A DNA stretch of 64,000 bases from Agreia sp. PsM10. Lineage in GTDB: Bacteria > Actinomycetota > Actinomycetes > Actinomycetales > Microbacteriaceae. Positions 10,796 to 19,580 of the stretch are shown in pieces. The stretch spans positions 47,813-111,812 of the forward strand of contig NZ_JARUXC010000013.1 of NCBI RefSeq assembly GCF_030433855.1, in the 5' to 3' direction. Every line of letters starts with the position of its first letter. Within the stretch, counting starts at the first letter, position 1. Below the pieces are notes generated by a model, which was given only the letters and a program-made list of their open reading frames with translations, did not search any database and was not told the DNA's origin. A program made the position numbers and the translations under genes.

Positions 10796-11371
10796 GTGAC
10801 AGCGTTCGACCGGGCTCGTATCGAGGCGGCCGTGCACGAGATCCTCATCGCCATCGGTGAGGATCCCGTGCGTGAGGGGCTCGAGCGTACGCCCTCCCGA
10901 GTCGCCGACGCCTACGCGGAGTTCTTCTCCGGCCTCGGCGTCGACGCCCGCGCGATGCTCGGAGACACCTTTCCCGTCACCGACGGGTCGGTGCCCGAGC
11001 CCGTGCTCGTGCGCGACATCGAGTTCCGCTCGGTGTGCGAGCACCACCTGCTGCCCTTCACCGGGGTGGCCCATGTCGCCTACGTTCCGTCGACGCGCCT
11101 CATCGGGCTCGGTCGAATCTCGTCCGTCGTCGACACGCTCGCCTCGAGGCCGCAGCTCCAGGAGCGTCTCGGAGACGAGATCGCCGCCGTGATCGAGAGC
11201 GGCGTAGACGCCCGCGGAGTGCTCGTCGTGCTCGATGCGCAGCACGACTGCGTGCGAACGCGAGGCCCCCGTCAGACGCGCAGTTCGACCGTCACCGTGT
11301 CGAGTCGCGGTACGCTGTCGCAGCCCGCCGACCGCGCGGAGCTGATGAGTCTGATCGGAGCCGCGACGTGA
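10796..11371 (+). CDS. folE: GTP cyclohydrolase I
   Basis: This is the first step of tetrahydrofolate synthesis, GTP to dihydroneopterin triphosphate. The 191-aa protein carries the zinc site CEHHLLPF (Cys and His ligands) and the later CVRTRGP, which supplies the second zinc cysteine with the conserved basic residues of the family. GTG start. The next gene, folP, overlaps the stop codon by four bases. It opens a tightly packed folate operon that continues through folP, folB and folK. Confidence 0.97.
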   Translation: MTAFDRARIEAAVHEILIAIGEDPVREGLERTPSRVADAYAEFFSGLGVDARAMLGDTFPVTDGSVPEPVLVRDIEFRSVCEHHLLPFTGVAHVAYVPSTRLIGLGRISSVVDTLASRPQLQERLGDEIAAVIESGVDARGVLVVLDAQHDCVRTRGPRQTRSSTVTVSSRGTLSQPADRAELMSLIGAAT

Positions 11372-12291
11372 GCAGGGGGCATGTGACGAGCAACGAGCCG
11401 AGCCCGCGCTCGGGCGAGCCGACCGCATCCGTTCGTCGTCGCATCCGGTCGGCGACGGCCGCGCCCGGCGTTCCGCTCGCGGGTGAGCGCACGCTCATCA
11501 TGGGAATCCTCAACGTCACTCCCGATTCGTTCAGCGACGGCGGACGGTGGAACACCCTCGATCAGGCACTGGAGCACGCCGCAGAGCTCATGGCCCAGGG
11601 CGCCGACCTCATCGACATCGGCGGCGAGTCCACGCGCCCGGGTGCGCAGCGCGTTCCCGTGGCAGAGGAGCAGCGTCGCGTGCTTCCCCTCGTGCGCGAG
11701 CTCGCCCGGGGCGGCATCGCCGTGAGCGTCGACACGATGAACGCGTCGACGGCGCTGGCGGCGGCCCACGCGGGCGCGGCCGTGATCAACGACGTGTCGG
11801 GCGGGCTCTCCGACCCCGACATGACCCGCGTCGCCATCGAGACCGGACTGCCCTTCGTGGTCATGCACTGGCGTGGTCACAGCGCCGAGATGGCGGCGAA
11901 GGCGAACTACGCAGACGTGGTCTCCGACGTCCGCCGTGAAATCGAGTACCGGGTCGCCGAGCTGATCGTGCGCGGTGTCGATCCCGACAAGATCATCGTC
12001 GACCCCGGCATCGGCTTCTCGAAGAACGCCGAGCACAACTGGGCCCTGCTGGGCCACTACGGAGACCTCGCCTCTCTCGGGCTGCCCGTGCTGGTCGCCG
12101 CCTCGCGCAAGGGGTTCCTCGCGCCGCTCGTCGCCGACGGCGCGGCACCGGATGCCCGGGACGCGCCATCGGCGATCGTCGCGGCGATCGCGGCGTCGCA
12201 GGGTGCCTGGGCGGTTCGGGTGCACAATGTCGCAGAGACGCGGGCCGCGCTCGACGTGGCCGACGCCTGGAGAAGGGGAGCGCAATCGTGA
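11368..12291 (+). CDS. folP: Dihydropteroate synthase
   Basis: The enzyme condenses p-aminobenzoate with dihydropterin pyrophosphate and is the sulfonamide target. The visible motifs are GILNVTPDSFSDGG, DIGGESTRPG, VSVDTMNAS, INDVSGG and the terminal ASRKGFL region. Two GTG starts compete. GTG 11368 overlaps the folE stop as GTGA and has GGAG seven bases upstream. GTG 11383 has AGGGGG but only three bases of spacing. The first is preferred and gives 307 aa with a basic, poorly conserved N-terminus of about 45 residues before the barrel. Confidence 0.95.
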   Translation: MSRGHVTSNEPSPRSGEPTASVRRRIRSATAAPGVPLAGERTLIMGILNVTPDSFSDGGRWNTLDQALEHAAELMAQGADLIDIGGESTRPGAQRVPVAEEQRRVLPLVRELARGGIAVSVDTMNASTALAAAHAGAAVINDVSGGLSDPDMTRVAIETGLPFVVMHWRGHSAEMAAKANYADVVSDVRREIEYRVAELIVRGVDPDKIIVDPGIGFSKNAEHNWALLGHYGDLASLGLPVLVAASRKGFLAPLVADGAAPDARDAPSAIVAAIAASQGAWAVRVHNVAETRAALDVADAWRRGAQS

Positions 12292-12695
12292 CGCGAGACA
12301 CCCCGGTCGACGAGCTCGACACCCTCACCCTCACGGGCCTCGAGGTGTTCGCCCACCACGGCGTCTTCGACTTCGAGCGCCGAGACGGCCAGACCTTCCT
12401 CCTCGACCTCACGGTCTGGCTCGACACGCAAGGCGCCGCGTCCGGCGACGACCTGGCACAGACGCTGCACTACGGCGAGCTGGCCGTAGAGGTGGCCGAG
12501 GCGGCCGCGGCCGAGCCGGTCGACCTCATCGAGACGCTCGCCGAGCGCATCGCATCGCTGGTGCTCGCGCATCCGGTCGCGCAGCGCGTCCGCGTCACGG
12601 TGCACAAGCCCGACGCCCCCATTCCCGTGCCCTTCGCCGACGTCTCCATCACGATCGTGCGGCCCCGCGGCCCCCGCGTGCAGGCGGCGCTGTGA
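12288..12695 (+). CDS. folB: Dihydroneopterin aldolase
   Basis: It cleaves dihydroneopterin to hydroxymethyl-dihydropterin. The 135-aa protein has the family opening LTGLEVFAHHGVFDFERRDGQ, the active-site region LHYGEL, and the lysine in VTVHKPDAPI that acts as general acid/base in this family. The GTG start overlaps the folP stop by four bases. The fold, an octameric T-fold, is shared with folE. Confidence 0.96.
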   Translation: MTRDTPVDELDTLTLTGLEVFAHHGVFDFERRDGQTFLLDLTVWLDTQGAASGDDLAQTLHYGELAVEVAEAAAAEPVDLIETLAERIASLVLAHPVAQRVRVTVHKPDAPIPVPFADVSITIVRPRGPRVQAAL

Positions 12696-13213
12696 ACGGG
12701 CGACGGCTCGAGGGTGCGCGAGCGGTGCTCGCCTTCGGCAGCAACCTGGGCAATCGAGGCGAGACCATCCTCGAGGCCATGGCCGAGATCGCGCGGCTGC
12801 CCGGAGTCGAGACCATCGGCGAATCCAGCCTCTACGAGACGGTCGCGGTGAAGCTGCACGGCATCGATCCCGACGCGCCGGCCTACCTCAACGCCGCGTC
12901 GATCGTGCTCACCACGCTCGAGCCGCACGAGCTGCTCGCCGCCCTCAACAAGATCGAGCTGCGCCACGGGCGTGTGCGAGAGGAGCGCTGGGGCGACCGC
13001 ACCCTCGACATCGACCTGATCACCTACGGCACGCTCGAACAGTCCGACGAGACCCTCACCCTGCCTCATCCCCGCGCGTGGCAGCGCGACTTCGTGCTGG
13101 CGCCGTGGCTCGAACTCGACCCGGATGCGACGATTCCCGGCCGTGGTCGCGTCGACGAGCTGCTCGCGTCGACCGACGACACGGCCCGCCGAACACCCTC
13201 GGAGACGATGTGA
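12692..13213 (+). CDS. folK: HPPK, hydroxymethyl-dihydropterin pyrophosphokinase
   Basis: It transfers pyrophosphate from ATP to hydroxymethyl-dihydropterin. The 173-aa protein shows AFGSNLGNRGETI at its start and the catalytic signature RWGDRTLDIDLITYG, with the two Mg-binding aspartates, followed by LPHPRAWQRDFVLAPW. The reading frame is open far upstream inside folB, but GTG 12692 overlaps the folB stop by four bases and begins a normal HPPK. It completes the folate set folE-folP-folB-folK. Confidence 0.96.
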   Translation: MNGRRLEGARAVLAFGSNLGNRGETILEAMAEIARLPGVETIGESSLYETVAVKLHGIDPDAPAYLNAASIVLTTLEPHELLAALNKIELRHGRVREERWGDRTLDIDLITYGTLEQSDETLTLPHPRAWQRDFVLAPWLELDPDATIPGRGRVDELLASTDDTARRTPSETM

Positions 13214-13665
13214 AGCGCACCCGACCGTTCTCGCTGATCTCGCTGGCGCTCGCCGGCGCCATCGTGGGATTCCTGCTGCAGATCGGGCTCGCCTCCGGCG
13301 GCCGCCCCATCCTCGTTCCGCCCGTGACGCTGCCGATCACGCTGGTGGCGGCCGCGGCGCTCGTGCTGACGTTCGCCATCCCGGTGTACCGGGCCATCCG
13401 GGGCCCCGTGCGGCGCGAGGTCAATCCGTTCCGCGCGATGCGCGTTGTGGTGCTCGCCAAGGCCTCGAGCCTCGTCGGCAGCCTGGTCGCAGGCTTCGGC
13501 CTGGGGTGCACGATCTACGTGCTGTCCCGCACCATCGTTCCCGAGGTCTCGTCGCTCTGGCTGTCGATCGCCAGCGCGGCCGGCGGCATCGTGCTGCTGG
13601 TGGCCGGCCTTGTCGCCGAGCAGCTCTGCGCGCTTCCGCCGGACGACTTCACACCGGAGGCCTGA
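13210..13665 (+). CDS. DUF3180 family membrane protein
   Basis: A protein of 151 aa with four predicted membrane helices (about residues 8–28, 36–57, 80–105 and 112–135). DUF3180 proteins are typical of actinobacterial folate operons, directly after folK. The GTG start overlaps the folK stop by four bases. No catalytic motif is visible and the role is unknown. The name rests on context and on the TRP(F/L)–L…G…G…P pattern at the N-terminus. Confidence 0.85.
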   Translation: MKRTRPFSLISLALAGAIVGFLLQIGLASGGRPILVPPVTLPITLVAAAALVLTFAIPVYRAIRGPVRREVNPFRAMRVVVLAKASSLVGSLVAGFGLGCTIYVLSRTIVPEVSSLWLSIASAAGGIVLLVAGLVAEQLCALPPDDFTPEA

Positions 13666-13666
13666 C

Positions 13667-14203
13667 ATGTCCGACCACTCGAACGACGCCGTTCCCCTCG
13701 ACCCTGCCCGGGTGCGCTCGAAGCGGGTCGAGGTCGGCGGCGACTGGAGGCGGGTGAGCCGCAAGTACATCGGCGTCGAACTGGTCGGCGTTGCGCTGTT
13801 CGGGCTCGTCGCGATCGGCGCGACGCTCGTCTTCTCGCTGACGCGCTGGTTCGCCCAGCCCTTCGGCTGGATCCTCGTCGGCGCGGCCGTCGTGACCACC
13901 CTCGTGATGTTCGCCGTCGCCCCGCGCCGCGTGCGCTCGATCGGCTACCAGCTTCGCGACGACGATCTCCTCTTCCGGCGCGGCATCATGTTCCACCGCG
14001 TCGTCTCGGTTCCCTACGGCCGCATGCAGCTGATCGACATCAACCGCGGCCCGGTCGCACGGTTCCTCGGACTCGCCGAACTGCGGTTCGTCACGGCGGC
14101 GGCGGCGACCGGCGTCACGATCCCCGGTCTCGTCGACAGCGATGCCGACGCGCTCCGCGACACGCTCGTCTCCCTCGCCGAAACGCGGCGGGCCGGGCTG
14201 TGA
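13667..14203 (+). CDS. PH-domain (bPH_2, DUF304) membrane protein, YdbS-like
   Basis: The protein has 178 aa. Two membrane helices (about residues 38–58 and 66–87) precede one bacterial PH domain of the bPH_2/DUF304 type, recognised by LLFRRGIMFHRVVSVPYGRMQLIDI and RFLGLAEL. Relatives (YdbS) pair with a longer, multi-domain partner (YdbT), and that partner is the next gene, overlapping by four bases. The substrate or lipid ligand is unknown. The ATG follows the DUF3180 stop after one base. Confidence 0.88.
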   Translation: MSDHSNDAVPLDPARVRSKRVEVGGDWRRVSRKYIGVELVGVALFGLVAIGATLVFSLTRWFAQPFGWILVGAAVVTTLVMFAVAPRRVRSIGYQLRDDDLLFRRGIMFHRVVSVPYGRMQLIDINRGPVARFLGLAELRFVTAAAATGVTIPGLVDSDADALRDTLVSLAETRRAGL

Positions 14204-15789
14204 CCGAGCCCGTCGCTCCGCCCCTTCCCGGCGGCGGCGAGTGGCTGCGGCTCCACCCGGCGACGCCCCTGCTCAAGGGTGGAATCGCCCTCATCGCGGT
14301 GATCGGCTTCATCCTGGCCAATGTGCGAGAGCGTCTCATCGAGGCGTTCGTGGGCGGTCCGGACGGAGGCGACCTGATCGAGGAGCTGTACCTGCGCGGG
14401 CACCTCGGCTGGGCCATCGCGATCGTGCTCGGCGCCCTGCTGCTCGGCGTCGTGGCGTTCTTCCTGTCGTGGCGCATGCACACCTACCGCATCAACGACG
14501 AGGCGGTCGAGGTGCGCAGCGGCATCCTGTTCCGCACCCACCGACAGGCCCGCCTCGATCGCATCCAGGGCATCGCCATCACGCGGCCGTTCATCGCGCG
14601 TCTCTTCGGCGCCGCCCGGCTCGAACTGAGCGTCGCGGGACAGGACGCCAAGGTGCAGCTCGCGTACCTCAAGGGCAGCGACGTCGATCGGCTGCGCCAC
14701 GACATCCTGATGCTCGCGTCGGCTCGCAGGGCCGAAGAGGGTGTCGCGCAGGGTGCGACGGCGGGCGGTGCTGCAGGGTCGCCGGATGCCGTGGGCCCGG
14801 ATTCGCTCATCGGCCGCCGGGTCACGGAGCTGCTGGCTCCCGAGCTCGACCCCCAGGAGGCTCCGCCGCAATCGGTGGTGCGCATCTCGCCGCTGAGGCT
14901 CGCCGGTTCGCTGCTCGCCAGCGGCGCGACGCTGTTCGTGCTGGTCGTCGCGGTGGTCCTGATCGTCGTGACGGCGACCGGCCGGGAGCTCGGGTTCCTC
15001 TTCCTCTTCGTCCCCGCCTTCATCGGCGGCGCCGGGTATTACGTGCGCAAGGTCACGCGGTCGCTGCGGTTCTCCATCGCGGCGACACCCGATGGAGTGC
15101 GCGTCGGCTACGGCCTGCTCACCACATCGAACGACACCCTCCCGCCCGGGCGCATCCACGCGATCGAGGTCTACCAGCCGTTGCTCTGGCGCCCGTTCGA
15201 CTGGTGGGCCATCCGCATCAACAGGGCCGGTCATGCCTCGAGCGGCTCGGGCAGCCAGCCCGCCACGACCATGCTCCCGGTGGGCACGCGCGGCGACGTC
15301 GACAAGGTGCTGGGCCTGCTGCTGCCGGGGCTGGCGAGCGCCGACACCCGGCACCTGATCCTCGCCGGAATGGTCTCCTCCGGGCAGACGCCCGGATTCG
15401 CGGTCGACTTCGTCGCGGCGCCCCGGCGCGCCCGGTGGCTGCGCCCGTTCTCCTGGCGCCGCACGGGCTACGCCCTCGCGGGCGACACCGTTCTGCTGCG
15501 CAAGGGTCTCGTGTGGCGACAACTCGTCGCCGTGCCGGCGGCACGCATCCAGAGCCTGCATCTCGACCAGGGCCCTCTCGCGCGGGCCCTCGACCTCTGC
15601 ACACTGACGCTCGACACCGTGGCCGGACCGGTGTCGGCGTCGCTGTCCGTGCTCGACCGGGCAGGCTCCCTCACCGCGTTCGACGCCATCAGCCGCGCCG
15701 CGACCGCCGCGGGTGCACTCGAAGACGGCTCGCATCGCGTCGCGCTGCCCACCCGACACCAGCCACCACGACCGGAGAACGAACGATGA
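14200..15789 (+). CDS. Multi-domain PH (bPH_2, DUF304) membrane protein, YdbT-like
   Basis: The protein has 529 aa. It appears to carry three bPH_2 modules, each with the pattern V(R)xGLL…R–RI–I. They lie at about residues 100–165 (RSGILFRTHRQARLDRIQGI), 295–370 (GYGLLTTSNDTLPPGRIHAI) and 420–505 (RKGLVWRQLVAVPAARIQSL). Pairs of membrane helices lie between them, near 28–45, 67–88, 240–262 and 265–283. With the preceding YdbS-like protein it forms the usual two-gene set. In Bacillus this pair has been linked to resistance to membrane-active agents, but no role is shown here. Confidence 0.87.
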   Translation: MTEPVAPPLPGGGEWLRLHPATPLLKGGIALIAVIGFILANVRERLIEAFVGGPDGGDLIEELYLRGHLGWAIAIVLGALLLGVVAFFLSWRMHTYRINDEAVEVRSGILFRTHRQARLDRIQGIAITRPFIARLFGAARLELSVAGQDAKVQLAYLKGSDVDRLRHDILMLASARRAEEGVAQGATAGGAAGSPDAVGPDSLIGRRVTELLAPELDPQEAPPQSVVRISPLRLAGSLLASGATLFVLVVAVVLIVVTATGRELGFLFLFVPAFIGGAGYYVRKVTRSLRFSIAATPDGVRVGYGLLTTSNDTLPPGRIHAIEVYQPLLWRPFDWWAIRINRAGHASSGSGSQPATTMLPVGTRGDVDKVLGLLLPGLASADTRHLILAGMVSSGQTPGFAVDFVAAPRRARWLRPFSWRRTGYALAGDTVLLRKGLVWRQLVAVPAARIQSLHLDQGPLARALDLCTLTLDTVAGPVSASLSVLDRAGSLTAFDAISRAATAAGALEDGSHRVALPTRHQPPRPENER

Positions 15790-16514
15790 ATCCCGCAGAA
15801 CGAAGTGGACGCCTCGGAATCGGCATCATCGGGGCCGGACGCGTCGGGCCGGTGCTCGGCGCAGCGCTGGCGGGCGCCGGGCACGCGCTCGTGGGAGTCG
15901 CCGCGATCTCCGAGGAGAGCCGCGAACGCGCCGACGCGATGCTTCCCGGGGTGCCGATCCTCGAGATCCCGCAGCTCATCGAACGCAGCGAACTCGTCAT
16001 CCTCGCCGTTCCCGAGTCCGAGCTCGCCGGCCTCGTGGAGGGCCTCGCGACCACACGCACCTGGCAGGCGGGGCAGCTCGTCATGCACACGGCTCCGGGA
16101 GTCGGCGTGAGCGTGCTCGCCCCCGCTCTGGCCCAGGGGGCGATCCCGCTGGCCGTGCACCCGGCCATGCAGTTCACCGGTTCGAGCGTCGACATCGCCC
16201 GGCTCGTCGGAACCTGGTTCGCGGTCACCGCACCCGCACCCGTGCTTCCGATCGGGCAGGCACTGGTCGTCGAGATGGGCGGCGAACCGGTCGTCGTCGC
16301 CGAGAAGGATCGCGCGGCCTACGCCGAGGCCATCGAGACCGCCACGACGTTCTCGAGCGCCATCGTCGACCAGGCCACAGGGCTGCTGTCGTCGATCGGG
16401 GTCCCCGCTCCCGGGCTCGTGCTGGGGCCCCTCGTGAGATCGGCGGTCGAGAATGCTCTTCACCGCGCCCGCGGCGACGACGCTGCGGCGCCGTTCGACT
16501 CCATCGGCGGCTGA
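15786..16514 (+). CDS. Rossmann-fold and DUF2520 domain dehydrogenase-like protein
   Basis: A protein of 242 aa. The N-terminal NAD(P)-binding motif GIIGAGRVGPVLG (residues 12–24) is followed by a pyrroline-5-carboxylate-reductase-like fold and the DUF2520 C-terminal domain (HPAMQFTG…). These proteins precede panC in many actinobacteria and have been suggested as an alternative ketopantoate reductase. That is inference from context here. The ATG overlaps the preceding stop by four bases, although the frame itself is open far upstream. Confidence 0.85.
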   Translation: MNPAERSGRLGIGIIGAGRVGPVLGAALAGAGHALVGVAAISEESRERADAMLPGVPILEIPQLIERSELVILAVPESELAGLVEGLATTRTWQAGQLVMHTAPGVGVSVLAPALAQGAIPLAVHPAMQFTGSSVDIARLVGTWFAVTAPAPVLPIGQALVVEMGGEPVVVAEKDRAAYAEAIETATTFSSAIVDQATGLLSSIGVPAPGLVLGPLVRSAVENALHRARGDDAAAPFDSIGG

Positions 16515-16602
16515 GGGCGGGCATCGAGCCCGCGGCGAGGCACTAGCATCGAGGGTGGCGGCGAGCGGAACCTGCGCCCGTCGTCGCGAGTGAGGAGTCC
16601 CG

Positions 16603-17487
16603 GTGACCGAAGTAGCCGATTCGATCGCGGGCGTCCGAGCCCTGATCAGCGAGTCGAGGGCCGCCCTTGTCGCCACGGGAATCACCGATCCGAAGGTCTC
16701 GCTCGTCCCCACGATGGGCGCGCTGCACGACGGGCACCTCGCCCTCGTGGCGAGCGCACGCGAACTCGGACACATCGTCGTCGTCTCCGTCTTCGTGAAC
16801 CCCACCCAGTTCTCGGCCTCGGAGGACCTGCAGCGTTACCCGCGCGACCTCGACTCGGACATCGCCATCCTCGACTCGGTCGCACGACCGGGAGACAGCG
16901 CCACCATCGTCTTCGCCCCGTCCGTCGACGAGATGTACCCGAACGGCCCGACGCAGACCACCGTCACCGCCGGCCGTTCCGGAGCCACGTTCGAGGGCAG
17001 AAGCCGTGCCGGTCACTTCGACGGCGTGCTCACCGTGGTGGCGAAGCTGCTCAACATCGTGTCGCCCGACACCGTGTTCTTCGGTCGCAAGGATGCGCAG
17101 CAGGCGTTCCTCGTGGGCCGCATGATCGCCGATCTCGACTTCGCCACGGCGATCGAGGTCGTCGAGACGGTCCGCGAAGACGACGGCCTCGCGCTGTCGA
17201 GTCGCAACCGCTTCCTCGACGAGAAAGAGCGTCGCGCATCCCTCGTTCTCTCGCACATGCTCGAGGCCGCCGAATCCGCCGCCGACCGCGGCATCGACAC
17301 GGTCATCGCTGCGGCCCAGTCCGTGGCGATGGGCGAGCCGCTCGTGCAGGTCGACTACCTGGCCGTCGTCGACCCGGCCACGTTCCTTCCCGTCGACGAC
17401 GACTTCCGCGGGCGGTCGATCGTGCTCGTCGCGGCTCGTGTGGGCACGACGCGGCTGATCGACAACGAGACCATCTACCTGGGCTGA
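16603..17487 (+). CDS. panC: Pantothenate synthetase
   Basis: It joins pantoate and β-alanine with ATP to make pantothenate. The 294-aa protein has PTMGALHDGH (the HIGH-like nucleotide-binding motif), VSVFVNPTQF, the second signature FGRKDAQQ and LSSRNRFLD. The GTG start follows a GAGGAG ribosome-binding site. A TAGCAT -10-like box lies about 50 bases upstream. There is no panB, panD or coaX next to it. lysS follows at 60 bases, preceded by a likely promoter. Confidence 0.97.
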   Translation: MTEVADSIAGVRALISESRAALVATGITDPKVSLVPTMGALHDGHLALVASARELGHIVVVSVFVNPTQFSASEDLQRYPRDLDSDIAILDSVARPGDSATIVFAPSVDEMYPNGPTQTTVTAGRSGATFEGRSRAGHFDGVLTVVAKLLNIVSPDTVFFGRKDAQQAFLVGRMIADLDFATAIEVVETVREDDGLALSSRNRFLDEKERRASLVLSHMLEAAESAADRGIDTVIAAAQSVAMGEPLVQVDYLAVVDPATFLPVDDDFRGRSIVLVAARVGTTRLIDNETIYLG

Positions 17488-17547
17488 GCGCCGGGGCAAC
17501 GGCTCGTTGGGTAAACTCTGAGGCGACCCGAGGAGAGATTCGCCCGC

Positions 17548-19059
17548 ATGAGTGATGCACCCACCCACAGCCAGCTGACCGATGACGAACAGCGGGCCGA
17601 GGTCGCGGAACAGAAGCTCGTGCGTCTCGCCAAGCGCGAAAGGCTGATCGACTCCGGGGCGGGCGCCTATCCCGTCTCCGTTCCGGTGACGACGACGATC
17701 CCGGCCCTGCGCGAGAAGTACGGCGAGCTCGTGGCCGACGACACGACCGGCGACATCGTCGGCGTCGCAGGCCGCGTCGTGTTCGCCCGCAACACCGGCA
17801 AGCTCTGCTTCGCCTCGCTCCAGGCGGGCGACGGCAGTCGCATCCAGGCCATGGTGTCGCTCGCCCAGGTGGGCGAGGAGTCGCTCGCCGAGTGGAAGGA
17901 ACTGGTCGACCTCGGCGACCACGTCTTCGTGTCGGGCGAGGTCATCTCGTCGCGGCGCGGAGAGCTCTCGATCATGGTCGCCGACTGGCAGATCGCGTCG
18001 AAGGCCCTGCTGCCCCTGCCCAACCTGCACTCCGAGCTCAGCGAAGAGACCCGGGTGCGCAGCCGTTACCTCGACCTGATCGTGCGCGACCAGGCCCGGC
18101 AGGTCGTGCGCACGCGCGCCAAGGCGGTCGCCTCGCTGCGGCAGACGTTCGCCGAACGCGACTACATCGAGGTCGAGACCCCGATGCTGCAGACCATGCA
18201 CGGCGGCGCATCGGCCAGGCCCTTCGCCACCCACAGCAACGCGTTCGACACCGAGCTGTTCCTGCGCATCGCGCCAGAACTGTTCCTCAAGCGCGCCGTC
18301 GTCGGCGGCATCGACCGGGTCTTCGAGATCAACCGCAACTTCCGCAACGAGGGCGCGGACTCCACGCACTCGCCCGAGTTCGCCATGCTCGAGTCGTACG
18401 AGGCGTACGGCGACTACAACTCGATGGCCGAACTCACGCAGACGCTGATTCAGAACGCGGCGCTCGCGGTCGCGGGCTCGCACGTCGTGACGTGGGCCGA
18501 TGGCACGGAGTACGACCTGGGCGGCGAATGGGACCGCATCAGCATGTACGGCTCACTCTCCGATGCGGCCGGAGTCGTCATCACCCCCGAGACCACGGTC
18601 TCCGAGCTGCAGGCGCTCGCCGACCGTGAGGGCGTCGAGGTGCACCTGCCCAACCACGGCAAGCTCGTCGAAGAGCTGTGGGAGCACTTCGTGAAGGGCG
18701 GGCTCACGAGTCCCACCTTCGTCATGGACTTCCCGCTCGAGACCAGCCCTCTCACACGTGCCCACCGGTCCATTCCGGGCGTCGTCGAGAAGTGGGACCT
18801 CTACATCCGCGGCTTCGAGCTGGCCACGGCCTACTCCGAGCTGGTCGATCCCGTCATCCAGCGCGAGCGCTTCATCGAGCAGGCGAAGCAGGGGGCGGCC
18901 GGCGACGTCGAGGCCATGCGTCTCGACGAGGAGTTCCTGCGCGCCCTCGAGTTCGGCATGCCGCCATCCGGCGGAATGGGCATGGGCATCGACCGCCTGC
19001 TCATGGCTCTGACCGGTCTCGGTATCCGCGAGACCATCCTCTTCCCGCTGGTCAAGTAG
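17548..19059 (+). CDS. lysS: Lysyl-tRNA synthetase, class II
   Basis: It charges tRNA-Lys. The 503-aa protein has an OB-fold anticodon domain ([24 protein letters not shown]). The class II catalytic core follows, with motif 1 around [10 protein letters not shown], motif 2 [20 protein letters not shown] and motif 3 [13 protein letters not shown]. The length is normal for the cytoplasmic enzyme, and it is not a LysX fusion to an MprF domain. TAAACT about 28 bases before the ATG is a likely -10, and a GAGGAGAG ribosome-binding site lies between. Confidence 0.98.
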   Translation: MSDAPTHSQLTDDEQRAEVAEQKLVRLAKRERLIDSGAGAYPVSVPVTTTIPALREKYGELVADDTTGDIVGVAGRVVFARNTGKLCFASLQAGDGSRIQAMVSLAQVGEESLAEWKELVDLGDHVFVSGEVISSRRGELSIMVADWQIASKALLPLPNLHSELSEETRVRSRYLDLIVRDQARQVVRTRAKAVASLRQTFAERDYIEVETPMLQTMHGGASARPFATHSNAFDTELFLRIAPELFLKRAVVGGIDRVFEINRNFRNEGADSTHSPEFAMLESYEAYGDYNSMAELTQTLIQNAALAVAGSHVVTWADGTEYDLGGEWDRISMYGSLSDAAGVVITPETTVSELQALADREGVEVHLPNHGKLVEELWEHFVKGGLTSPTFVMDFPLETSPLTRAHRSIPGVVEKWDLYIRGFELATAYSELVDPVIQRERFIEQAKQGAAGDVEAMRLDEEFLRALEFGMPPSGGMGMGIDRLLMALTGLGIRETILFPLVK

Positions 19060-19069
19060 GGTCGGCACC

Positions 19070-19231
19070 ATGAGCTTCTTCGGCGGCAACAAGAATCCCC
19101 TCGACGACGACAAGAAGAAAAAACCGGGCGAGGTCAGCAACTCCCGCCTGCTGGTGTGGATCGTGGTCGGCGGCGTCGCGCTCTATCTCATCGGCACCGG
19201 CGTCTACGGAATCATCACCAAGGGCGGCTGA
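19070..19231 (+). CDS. Very small single-pass membrane protein, 53 aa
   Basis: This short ORF begins 10 bases after the lysS stop. The N-terminal half is polar with a run of Asp then Lys (PLDDDKKKKPGE). Residues 27–50 form one hydrophobic helix rich in Val/Gly (LLVWIVVGGVALYLIGTGVYGI), and the protein ends KGG. Third codon positions are almost all G/C, as in real genes here. Small proteins of this kind are common downstream of lysS in this family, but I do not recognise a named family. Confidence 0.65.
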   Translation: MSFFGGNKNPLDDDKKKKPGEVSNSRLLVWIVVGGVALYLIGTGVYGIITKGG

Positions 19232-19277
19232 GTCGTTCGGCGGGTCATCGCCCGGGCCCCTGCACGGCCACGGCTGC

Positions 19278-19283
19278 TAAACT
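19278..19283 (+). promoter_or_regulatory. -10 box TAAACT upstream of the 65-aa membrane protein
   Basis: TAAACT ends eight bases before ATG 19292, which would leave a leader of about one or two bases. Confidence 0.45.
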
Positions 19284-19291
19284 CGGCGACC

Positions 19292-19489
19292 ATGGATGAC
19301 ATTCTCGCCGGGCTGGGCGCCCTCGCCCCCACAGTGCTCGTCGGTCTCGTCTTCTGGCTCGTGATGTTCGTGATCCTCCGCGCAGACAAGCACGAGCGCC
19401 GTGCCTTCTCGAAGATCGAGGCCGAGGAGCGGGCCAAGCTCGCCGCGGCCCAGGACTCGCCCTCGGGCACCCGGTCGCCGCGCTCCTGA
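19292..19489 (+). CDS. Small membrane protein, 65 aa
   Basis: The N-terminal helix at about residues 6–29 (LGALAPTVLVGLVFWLVMFVIL) spans the membrane. A basic, amphipathic cytoplasmic tail with KIEAEERAKLAAA follows, so the topology should be outside-N, inside-C. The strong G/C third-position bias and its own -10 box support a real gene. No function is known. It lies between lysS and cardiolipin synthase. Confidence 0.7.
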   Translation: MDDILAGLGALAPTVLVGLVFWLVMFVILRADKHERRAFSKIEAEERAKLAAAQDSPSGTRSPRS

Positions 19490-19580
19490 GTCACCCGTCT
19501 GACCGACGGTTCTGACGGGCCCTCACCCTCTCTCCGACACGCTACGGTTGTCGTCGGGGCCGTAGTCGAGGGGAGCCCGA

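Noticed and set aside
8665..10854. 729-codon reverse frame across ftsH
   Set aside because: Antisense shadow in GC-rich DNA; no motif, no ribosome-binding site.
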